Assembly: GCA_021828635.1 (NCBI GenBank)
Contig: JAJZEJ010000196.1
Span: 1 to 8,951 of the forward strand
DNA length: 8,951 nt
Direction: 5' to 3'
Source of the DNA: Chloroflexota bacterium
GTDB taxonomy: Bacteria; Chloroflexota; Ktedonobacteria; Ktedonobacterales; Ktedonobacteraceae
This document shows, piece after piece, positions 1-5,391 of this stretch (positions are counted from its first letter, which is position 1; each line of letters opens with the position of its first letter). Both the position numbers and the translations under genes were made by a program. A model generated the notes under the pieces. It saw nothing but the letters and a program-made list of their open reading frames with translations. It was not told the DNA's origin and did no database searches.

Positions 1-411
1 GCGGATAATGGCCTCGGCAGTATGCCAGTCTTCGCCCATAATAACAACGGTTTTGTTCTCGGCCAGCGCCGGGCGCACAATTTCATTATAGATGTGATAG
101 GGGACGCTCTCGTTGAAGTCGTAGAGCTTGGCTTCCTCGCCATCATAGACGCCGTTGGGATAATATTTGCTAACCCACTGTGACCAACGTTTGAGAATCA
201 GGCGTCCATCAACGCGCCGTTCGATAGAAGGTTTATCGGGGTTTCCAATAAAGATGAGATGAGTCGTGTATCCTTGTACCGCCAGAGCCTCACTTAGCTC
301 TGTTACCCGTGTTCCCAGGCCACCCGCTGTAGAGTACACATCAGGCCCCTCGAAGCATAGCAGGACAAATAGCGTATTTTCCGGCGATATGGCTCCATCT
401 AGTTGCATCAT
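1..411 (-). CDS. Starch-synthase-like glycosyltransferase, N-terminal part (runs off the window)
   Basis: The first 137 codons of a gene whose 3' part lies left of the window. The N-terminal half looks like the GT-B Rossmann domain of GT5/GT4 enzymes (glycogen/starch synthase catalytic domain). Residues 21-33 read EGPDVYSTAGGLG, matching the glycine-rich 'GGLG' loop that follows strand 1. Residues 35-46 (RVTELSEALAVQ) form the next helix, then comes a THLIFIG strand. GEDWHTAEA at 126-134 corresponds to the 'HDWHT' motif of the family. Classical glycogen synthases have a lysine just before the GGLG loop; here the preceding residues are S-T-A, so ADP-glucose specificity should not be assumed. 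The start is ATG at 411, with AAAGGA at 421-426 nine bases upstream; a second ATG follows directly. A role in polysaccharide or glycoconjugate synthesis is inferred from the family; donor and acceptor cannot be told. Confidence 0.85.
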   Translation of the reverse strand, partial: MMQLDGAISPENTLFVLLCFEGPDVYSTAGGLGTRVTELSEALAVQGYTTHLIFIGNPDKPSIERRVDGRLILKRWSQWVSKYYPNGVYDGEEAKLYDFNESVPYHIYNEIVRPALAENKTVVIMGEDWHTAEAIIR

Positions 412-436
412 ACTCACAAATCCTTTGCTGCTTTTT

Positions 437-466
437 CTTATATGAATGGGAAGAGGTAAACATCAA
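437..466 (-). promoter_or_regulatory. Candidate sigma-A promoter for the glycosyltransferase
   Basis: On the minus strand, TTGATG (461-466, 4 of 6 to consensus) is followed after an 18-bp spacer by TATAAG (437-442, 5 of 6). This would start transcription about 20 bases upstream of the glycosyltransferase ATG, just ahead of its AAAGGA ribosome binding site. It is a sequence match only. Confidence 0.4.
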
Positions 467-902
467 TGTGACATTGCGAGCTGGTCATCTGGCAACAGGC
501 TACCCTTTTGCACCGGCTCCACGGCTATGTGAAGGGCTACATCTGTGCAAAAACTACAAGGCTCATGGGTGGCGCTCTGTGTTGCTGGTCTCCAGGCCCA
601 TCTTCTGCTTCGCTGTCAGAGAGTCGAAACACTTCCTACACTACCAATAGTATACACGCTTTCCGTTATGCGTGCGTACCGCCGCTAAAGTATATCACAT
701 CTTACGTGGCAATGCTCACTCTGGTTGGTGGATGTCAGGTTTCTGAATCGAAGGCGAGTACGCTGCTTACTTTAGTATTGATGACGTGAATATGCGTAAC
801 CAACTCCGTATTCTGCTTTAGAGGAAAACATTTACCATTCATCATGATAAAAAAATGTATCCTCTACTAAATATATGTGATGTGCTGTGACACATCTAGA
901 AA
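467..902. other. Long intergenic region between divergent genes
   Basis: This stretch lies between the glycosyltransferase (minus) and the NHL protein (plus). Short open frames cross it (468-650 and 508-789 on plus, 832-1050 on minus). Their translations are low-complexity or rich in Cys, His and Ser, have no recognisable motif and no good ribosome binding site, and are not annotated. The part from about 830 to 900 is AT-rich (a run of seven A at 847-853, then TACTAAATATAT) and probably carries the promoter of the downstream gene, but no clean -35/-10 pair can be chosen. No long repeat, tRNA or riboswitch-like structure was recognised. Confidence 0.5.
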
Positions 903-905
903 ATG

Positions 906-912
906 AGGAGAA
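906..912 (+). promoter_or_regulatory. Ribosome binding site that sets the NHL-protein start
   Basis: AGGAGAA lies five bases before the ATG at 918 (a second ATG follows at 921). An in-frame ATG at 903 would begin before this Shine-Dalgarno, so the start at 918 is preferred. Confidence 0.7.
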
Positions 913-917
913 CCCAT

Positions 918-2075
918 ATGATGAAATTTTGGGGTTATCATCTCTCTCGACCATTCGTTTTTCTGTTATCTGGCATTGCTGTGTGTAGCATTGCTCTTTT
1001 CGTCGTGATGCCAACATTAGTACAGGCATCAAATAGCCCTTTCCTGGCAAACCTTCATACGTTCAGAACTATCGCTTCCACAGTGCCAACAAATGGAGAT
1101 GTCAATCCCTATGGCACCTTCGTGGTTCCCAAAAATCATGGCAATCTGGTACGTGGCAATGTCCTGGTCAGTAATTTCAACAATAGTGGCAATCTGCAAG
1201 GGACCGGTACCACGATTGTCCAGATTACCCCTGGTGGTACTGTCTTGCTCTTTGCCCAACTCTCGGCCAATCAACTACATGGGAGTTGCCCCGGTGGCGT
1301 GGGCCTGACCACCGCATTAGTGGTTTTGAAACGTGGGTGGGTTATTGTCGGTAGCCTGCCTACCAAAGATGGTACCGCAACAACAGCCAAAGCGGGCTGC
1401 TTGATCGTTCTTAATAGTGAAGGACAAGCGGTTGAAACCTTCTCCGGTGGACCAATTAACGGTCCCTGGGATATGACCGTAGCCGACTATGCCAACCATG
1501 CGGCACTCTTTGTAACTAATGTTCTCAATGGCACGGTCGCTGGTAGTGGGAATGTTGTCAATAAAGGAACCGTCTTGCGCATCATGCTGGATGTACCGCA
1601 GCAAGGTTGGGGCATTCCTCACATTGACTCCACCAGCATTATCGGTAGTGGCTTCTCAGAGAAAACAGACCCCAACGCGCTAGTCATTGGTCCAACAGGC
1701 GTCGGACTGGACCATAACGGTACCCTCTATGTGGCAGATACGCTGAATAACCGCATTGCCGCCATTCCCAATGCTCTGAATCGTCAAAACTCGGCCCTGA
1801 CCGGCAAAGATGTGACGGCCAATGGTTCTCTCAACGGCCCACTAGGTCTGACGATTGCACCTGACGGCGATATTCTGACCGTCAATAGCGGCGATGGAAA
1901 CATAGTAGAAACAACGCCAAAGGGCATGCAAGTCTTCACAAAACAGCTTGAACTTGCCAGCATGAATAATGCACCCTTAGTAGCAGGCGATCTCTTTGGC
2001 TTAGCAGTGGATGCTGATCGAGATGCTGTTTACTTTGTCGATGATGGTTCTAACACCCTTAATACCCTCTATTAA
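918..2075 (+). CDS. Secreted NHL-repeat / beta-propeller-like protein
   Basis: A 385-residue exported protein. The N-terminus has a basic n-region (MMKFWGYHLSR), a hydrophobic segment at about 12-36 and a likely signal-peptidase site after VQA (residue 37). The mature part is made of beta-rich repeats resembling NHL/SMP-30-type propeller blades. The clearest are at 259-281 (PTGVGLDHNGTLYVADTLNN, then RI), 307-332 (GPLGLTIAPDGDIL onward) and 358-378 (DLFGLAVDADRDAVYFVDDG). A degenerate blade near 64-107 contains VLVSNFNNSGN. The pattern 'GhxhDxxGxhYVaD...NRI' is the NHL signature; six blades would fit the length. Two cysteines in the mature part (124 and 161) could pair. No catalytic motif of gluconolactonases can be assigned, so an enzyme role is not claimed; it may be a surface or secreted binding protein. 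It is a single gene facing a convergent neighbour. Confidence 0.75.
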   Translation: MMKFWGYHLSRPFVFLLSGIAVCSIALFVVMPTLVQASNSPFLANLHTFRTIASTVPTNGDVNPYGTFVVPKNHGNLVRGNVLVSNFNNSGNLQGTGTTIVQITPGGTVLLFAQLSANQLHGSCPGGVGLTTALVVLKRGWVIVGSLPTKDGTATTAKAGCLIVLNSEGQAVETFSGGPINGPWDMTVADYANHAALFVTNVLNGTVAGSGNVVNKGTVLRIMLDVPQQGWGIPHIDSTSIIGSGFSEKTDPNALVIGPTGVGLDHNGTLYVADTLNNRIAAIPNALNRQNSALTGKDVTANGSLNGPLGLTIAPDGDILTVNSGDGNIVETTPKGMQVFTKQLELASMNNAPLVAGDLFGLAVDADRDAVYFVDDGSNTLNTLY

Positions 2076-2101
2076 CTATCGACGAAGCATTAGATACCTG
2101 A

Positions 2102-2140
2102 CATGGCATCCACAGCATGGCATCTCCCGTGGATGCCATG
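2102..2140. terminator. Stem-loop between convergent genes, possible bidirectional terminator
   Basis: A perfect 12-bp inverted repeat: CATGGCATCCAC at 2102-2113 pairs with GTGGATGCCATG at 2129-2140, with a 15-base loop. It sits 26 bases past the stop of the NHL protein and 2 bases past the stop of the opposing membrane protein. CATGGCATC occurs again inside the loop (2116-2124), so the right arm can also form a 9-bp stem with a 7-base loop. There is no U-run on either side, so it is not a textbook intrinsic terminator; Rho-assisted termination or 3'-end protection is possible. Confidence 0.5.
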
Positions 2141-2142
2141 CA

Positions 2143-3435
2143 CTATATACCCGGCCAGGAAGTGTTGCGCTTTGGAGGCATGGTGTGATTATTGTTGCCA
2201 CCTGACCCGCTTGACGGCCAATCAAGTTGTGGCGTATCATCAGGCGCGACACTTCCTGGCCTGGGTGTGTTTGGCTTCCTCGATGGTGGTGTCGGTGGCA
2301 TAGATATGTTGTTGCCCATGCCCACATCAGGGCCAGGCGTGAAGGGTATGCCGGAGAGAGAAAGTGGATTTTTTGTACCATCCGCGTTTAAGACACGCCT
2401 GAGATCGCGTACAAGAGGCGCAATCATCGTCTGTCCATCGGGATACCAGCGTAGTGGCTGGCCTGGTCGCCATTGTTCCAATACCGTGTGCAGTTGTAAC
2501 AATTCCCAATTGATGCGCTGTAAATAGCGTTCTGCCTGCAATGCCATCTTGAAACGCACCAGCAGGTTATTCAAGGCAATACCGACACGCCAGAGCTGAT
2601 TACTCTGGTAAGTGGGGGCGCGTGCCTCCAGGTCTCCGTTAGCAACACGAATATGAATTGCCAGCATATCCTCAACCGCCTGTTCTAATTGCTTCTTCTG
2701 CTCGGCATCGCGCCGCTCTAGCTCGGCAATCAGTTCAGCACGATCCGCACGTTTCAAAGCATCAGACTCACTTCTTACCCACAGGTAAGCAACAACCGCA
2801 ACAACAAAGTATAATACGATAGAACGTGCCAGCAACGAATAGATTAACTGCGGTGATTGGATCATTTGCATCCACATCATTGAGTGCGGTTGCAGATTTA
2901 TATCGAGTAGCACAAGGAGCGCGTTCAACCCGGCAATCCAGAAGACGCTGGATGGTGTCATTACTGAGGCCGCAATGAGTTCAGAGACAGCCAGGATGTC
3001 GAATGTCGAAAGAAACAGAGGATCGAGACCGCTACGCTCACCCAAAATCAAGCTGGTAATGATGCTATCGACCGCGACGATGAGCAAAACACCAACCAGA
3101 CTTACCTGGCGCTGACGATTGAAGAAAATAGCCAGGAGACAGCAAGGTATACTAATGATGATGCCCAAAGCGATCCAGGTAAAATTAAATGTTTGTGGAG
3201 CAACAAGCAAGATCAGCACGACCAACGGAAAAACGATACCCAGCACACCTAAAATGAGCAGGCTAGCGATGCGTGCCTTACGAGTCTGTTCCCGCACGAT
3301 AAAATTAGCATTTGCCGCAACATCGGCTGGACCAGTAAAGTGATACCAGTGCCGCAAAAAAGGAAACAAATATGTTTGTTCTACATCATTTTGCGCTAAT
3401 GCCTGTTTAGATATATCTGTATTCGGCTGAAACAT
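2143..3435 (-). CDS. Multi-pass membrane protein with HAMP-like segment and Pro-rich C-terminal tail
   Basis: 430 residues, function not recognised. A hydrophilic N-terminus of about 54 residues precedes around six predicted membrane segments, roughly at 56-79, 86-105, 111-131, 143-160, 163-178 and 198-219. A charged, coiled-coil-prone helix follows (222-256, rich in E, R, K and Q). Residues 259-297 resemble a HAMP domain, with AIHIRVANGDLEARAP and then IALNNLLVRF matching the 'GDL..R' and 'aLN.m...l' features. After another helical region (298-350), the tail from about 360 is rich in Pro, Gly, Ser and Asn and probably disordered. No histidine-kinase, GGDEF or methyl-accepting domain follows the HAMP-like part. 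It could therefore be a stand-alone sensor that signals through a partner, or a decayed or specialised receptor. The start is ATG at 3435 with TAAGG at 3446-3450 ten bases upstream. It appears to be transcribed alone. Confidence 0.75.
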   Translation of the reverse strand: MFQPNTDISKQALAQNDVEQTYLFPFLRHWYHFTGPADVAANANFIVREQTRKARIASLLILGVLGIVFPLVVLILLVAPQTFNFTWIALGIIISIPCCLLAIFFNRQRQVSLVGVLLIVAVDSIITSLILGERSGLDPLFLSTFDILAVSELIAASVMTPSSVFWIAGLNALLVLLDINLQPHSMMWMQMIQSPQLIYSLLARSIVLYFVVAVVAYLWVRSESDALKRADRAELIAELERRDAEQKKQLEQAVEDMLAIHIRVANGDLEARAPTYQSNQLWRVGIALNNLLVRFKMALQAERYLQRINWELLQLHTVLEQWRPGQPLRWYPDGQTMIAPLVRDLRRVLNADGTKNPLSLSGIPFTPGPDVGMGNNISMPPTPPSRKPNTPRPGSVAPDDTPQLDWPSSGSGGNNNHTMPPKRNTSWPGI

Positions 3436-3758
3436 TGTGACATTACCTTAAACGCGCAACTAATCGAACAATGAAGATCGATATACTTAAAACATAAACC
3501 ATACTACTCACTGGACGCTCTAACACAACATTATGAGGCAATTTGGTAGCACCCTTCTCGCCACCTTTATTTCGCACTCTCACAAAGCGCCCTCTTGCTT
3601 TATTCATTATATAAAACGCACAATGGTAGAGTTTGTCACAATCATACCAAATTCTCTGCATTCCAAAAAATAAAGAGAATCACATAAATACGTAACTCTC
3701 TTTATGATTGCCTGATAGGATGCTACTATAATGCTGTAACAGTAAGTATCTATTATTT
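3436..3758. other. Intergenic region upstream of the HAMP-like membrane protein
   Basis: A 323-bp AT-rich gap between the end of the dipeptide epimerase and the start of the membrane protein. A 72-codon minus-strand open frame (3443-3661) fills part of it. Its translation is basic and featureless and it lacks a good ribosome binding site, so it is not called. On the minus strand there is a consensus TATAAT at 3606-3611, but the best -35 partner (GTGACA at 3634-3639) is 22 bp away, so a promoter here is only possible. The terminator-like hairpin at 3665-3705 is listed separately. Confidence 0.4.
3665..3705 (-). terminator. Probable intrinsic terminator of the Rpn-like/epimerase unit
   Basis: On the minus strand, ATAAAGAGA (3697-3705) pairs with TCTCTTTAT (3670-3678), a 9-bp stem with an 18-base loop. 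The stem is followed directly by a run of T (3665-3669). It lies about 55 bases after the epimerase stop codon, in the right orientation. The stem is AT-rich and the loop long, so its strength is doubtful. Confidence 0.4.
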
Positions 3759-4832
3759 TTAGCTTTTCGTGATACCGGACCCTTTTTTGACGCTGGAGAG
3801 ATCATAGAGGCCGCCTTTTTGCTCATAGCCACCCGTGAAAGGGTCCGCGGCTAGCAGCATGGGCGTATCCAGATCAATATAGCGAAAGCCACCTAGACCG
3901 GCTACGAAGTGCGCGGCAAAGCTGATCGCTAAGCGCGACTCAATCATTGCTCCGATCATCAATTGCATATGTGATGCACGGCAAAGGGCGGCAATATCCA
4001 GCGATTCCATTATACCTGTTTTCATGAGCTTGATATTGACACCGCGCACAGCACCCATTGTAATCAGGCGTGCTACGGCGGCGGCGCTGGACGCACTCTC
4101 GTCAGCGAAGACGGGAACGCTGCTATGCTGCGTGATGTAGCGCAAACCCTCAAAATCATCCTTGTGGACGGGCTGCTCGATCATCAGTGGACGAATATCG
4201 CGGTCATCCAGGGCTTCCAGACAAAGCAATGCCTCATCCGGTGTGTAGCCTTGATTAGCATCAAGCGTGATAGGCAGACCAGGGGCGGCCTCGCGGATGG
4301 CCTCGACGCGCTCGACATCCTCGTACAGATCACTGCCAACCTTGACTTTGATACTACCGATACCTTTGAGCAAGATGTCTTCGGCCAGTTGATAGGCATG
4401 TTCGGGCGCGACGAGCGGAATGCTCATGTCGGTCTCAATTGAGGTTGAGGCACCACCAAAGAAGACATAAAGTGGCATACCATAGGAGCGCGTCAGGGCA
4501 TCTAACAGTGCCATTTCCATGCCCGCGCAAACAGTGGCCTGAGCATAAAAGAGGCTCTTCACCAGTTTGGAGAGCGCACGCCAATGGGCGGCATCGCGCC
4601 CATGCAACAGTTCCGCGCACGCCTGAGCTGCCGTCAGCGCCGTCTCCTGCGATTCGCCCGTGCTGGGCGGAAATGGCGCACACTCGCCATAGCCCACGCT
4701 CCCGTCGCTGAGTGTCAGCGTAATCAATACATTACGTGCCTCGCTCACACTACCCGTGGCAATCGTAAACGGCTCCAAAAGCGGCAGTGTGAGCGGCTCA
4801 ACCTGAACCGATTGTATCGTTGTATGCGACAT
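3759..4832 (-). CDS. Dipeptide epimerase (enolase superfamily, MLE subgroup)
   Basis: A 357-residue enzyme of the mandelate racemase/muconate-lactonizing family, about the usual length for Ala-Glu-type epimerases. The N-terminal capping domain (about 1-125) is followed by the (beta/alpha)8 barrel. Visible barrel motifs are IKVKVG with the K162-x-K164 base pair, LDANQGY with metal ligand D191, IEQP with E219, FADES with D244/E245, and NIKLMKTG with the opposite catalytic lysine K268. Near the C-terminus IDLD (D320-x-D322) matches the DxD motif that holds the dipeptide amino group in dipeptide epimerases; this argues against o-succinylbenzoate synthase or muconate cycloisomerase. The capping loop PFTIATGS lacks the arginine that Ala-Glu epimerase of B. 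subtilis is reported to use for the Glu side chain, so the substrate may be another dipeptide. The start at 4832 has AGAGG at 4840-4844, seven bases upstream; an earlier in-frame ATG at 4859 has no such site. Its upstream neighbour ends 32 bases before it, so the two are likely co-transcribed. Expected role: cytoplasmic epimerisation of murein- or peptide-derived dipeptides. Confidence 0.85.
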   Translation of the reverse strand: MSHTTIQSVQVEPLTLPLLEPFTIATGSVSEARNVLITLTLSDGSVGYGECAPFPPSTGESQETALTAAQACAELLHGRDAAHWRALSKLVKSLFYAQATVCAGMEMALLDALTRSYGMPLYVFFGGASTSIETDMSIPLVAPEHAYQLAEDILLKGIGSIKVKVGSDLYEDVERVEAIREAAPGLPITLDANQGYTPDEALLCLEALDDRDIRPLMIEQPVHKDDFEGLRYITQHSSVPVFADESASSAAAVARLITMGAVRGVNIKLMKTGIMESLDIAALCRASHMQLMIGAMIESRLAISFAAHFVAGLGGFRYIDLDTPMLLAADPFTGGYEQKGGLYDLSSVKKGSGITKS

Positions 4833-4864
4833 AAAAACGCCTCTTTTATATGGAAACAAAGTGC

Positions 4865-5218
4865 TTATTTAGTCTTTTTCAGCAACGAAACGAGTACATC
4901 GGTAGCCTCATGTGCTGTAGACACACTACTCACCTTGAGCATGGCGTTGCGTAGTTTCTCGGTATCGGTGCAGTTTGCCATCATCGCTTCTGCTACTGGT
5001 ACAAGCTCAGGAAAGCGGAGACGAACCATGTCTAACACAGCTTGCTGCCATGTCTGTATCTCGCCTTCCTGTTTCCCTAGCAGGATGCCACGTTGTTCAC
5101 CAATAGTTTCGCCTTCGTGGAAGATTTCCTTAAAGGCCCAGGATATCTCGTTGTGCATCTTGTAAATCTCCTTGACCCAACGTAAATCATCCTGATCTTC
5201 AATCACCATCGACGCCAA
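4865..5218 (-). CDS. Rpn/PD-(D/E)XK-transposase-like C-terminal fragment, small hypothetical protein
   Basis: 117 codons from a TTG at 5218 (the first ATG in frame is at 5209). The protein is helical and charged. It begins EDQDDLRWVKEIYKMHNE, passes through a segment rich in Gly, Glu and Gln (GETIGEQRGILLGKQEGE, about residues 36-53) and ends in a domain around VRLRFPELVP...TDTEKLRNAMLKV. This layout (EGxxxGxxxG linker, then an 'RFPEL' region and a 'DxxxLrxxl' helix) resembles the C-terminal half of Rpn-family recombination-promoting nucleases and related proteins of roughly 250-300 residues. The N-terminal nuclease domain is absent, so this is probably a remnant or a stand-alone C-terminal module. 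The Shine-Dalgarno upstream is best placed for an ATG at 5226 in a different frame, which suggests a frameshift at the start. It is followed after 32 bases by the dipeptide epimerase. The family assignment is by pattern only. Confidence 0.55.
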   Translation of the reverse strand: MASMVIEDQDDLRWVKEIYKMHNEISWAFKEIFHEGETIGEQRGILLGKQEGEIQTWQQAVLDMVRLRFPELVPVAEAMMANCTDTEKLRNAMLKVSSVSTAHEATDVLVSLLKKTK

Positions 5219-5240
5219 CCAGCCATTGTAGTCCCCTCTC
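5203..5240 (-). promoter_or_regulatory. Strong ribosome binding site with a 7-codon open frame ahead of the Rpn-like gene
   Basis: GAGAGGGGA (5232-5240) is ideally placed for the ATG at 5224-5226. That frame reads only MAGWRRW and stops at TGA (5203-5205). The stop overlaps the region of the first ATG of the 117-codon frame (5207-5209). Either a one-base change broke the original start of the Rpn-like gene, or a tiny leader peptide is translationally coupled to it. The 117-codon frame itself is closed by TAG at 5240-5242, so its own start must lie at 5218, 5209 or further in. Confidence 0.5.
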
Positions 5241-5262
5241 TACATTATTCTTTTGTAGCTCA

Positions 5263-5291
5263 AGTATAACAAAGAGGGTACTGTTTGTCAA
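5263..5291 (-). promoter_or_regulatory. Near-consensus sigma-A promoter for the Rpn-like/epimerase unit
   Basis: TTGACA (5286-5291, 6 of 6) is followed after exactly 17 bp by TATACT (5263-5268, 5 of 6) on the minus strand. Transcription would begin near 5256, leaving a leader of about 30 bases before the Shine-Dalgarno-linked ATG at 5226. It is the best promoter match in the window and separates this unit from the nadE-ddl operon upstream. Confidence 0.75.
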
Positions 5292-5313
5292 CTATAACAC
5301 AAGACAGATGTTC

Positions 5314-5391
5314 TAGTAGGGGCATGATTTATCACGCCCCCTGGTCGCCACTGGATGGAGTTCGCGGGCGTGATAAATCATGCCCCTACTA
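5314..5391. repeat. Perfect 26-bp inverted repeat (TAGTAGGGGC family) at the ddl 3' end
   Basis: Arms at 5314-5339 and 5366-5391 are exact reverse complements, with a 26-base spacer. The outer ends read TAGTAGGGGC. Each arm is itself a near-palindrome: GGGGC at 5319 and GCCCC ending at 5340 flank TGAT-TT-ATCA. The last three bases of the right arm form the TAG stop codon of ddl, followed in frame by a second TAG. The structure could protect or terminate the ddl transcript, though no T-run follows. Its ends match the repeat inside ddl, so it looks like a dispersed, possibly mobile palindromic element. No transposase is nearby. Confidence 0.85.

Noticed and set aside
468..789. Two overlapping plus-strand open frames (468-650 and 508-789) in the long intergenic region.
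   Set aside because: No ribosome binding site, no motif, and unusual composition rich in Cys, His and Ser; they look like chance frames.
874..896. TGTGATGTGCTGTGACACA-like sequence resembling a CRP/FNR-type operator.
   Set aside because: The half-sites are not symmetric at consensus spacing (TGTGA-N6-TCACA is not met), so it is not called.
3443..3661. A 72-codon minus-strand frame just upstream of the HAMP-like membrane protein.
   Set aside because: Weak start context and a featureless basic translation; it begins right after a likely terminator, and the TATAAT box lies inside it.
4125..5165. Plus-strand frames opposite the epimerase and Rpn-like genes (4125-4442, 4439-4711, 4584-5165).
   Set aside because: They are antisense shadows of well-supported minus-strand genes, with no family motifs.
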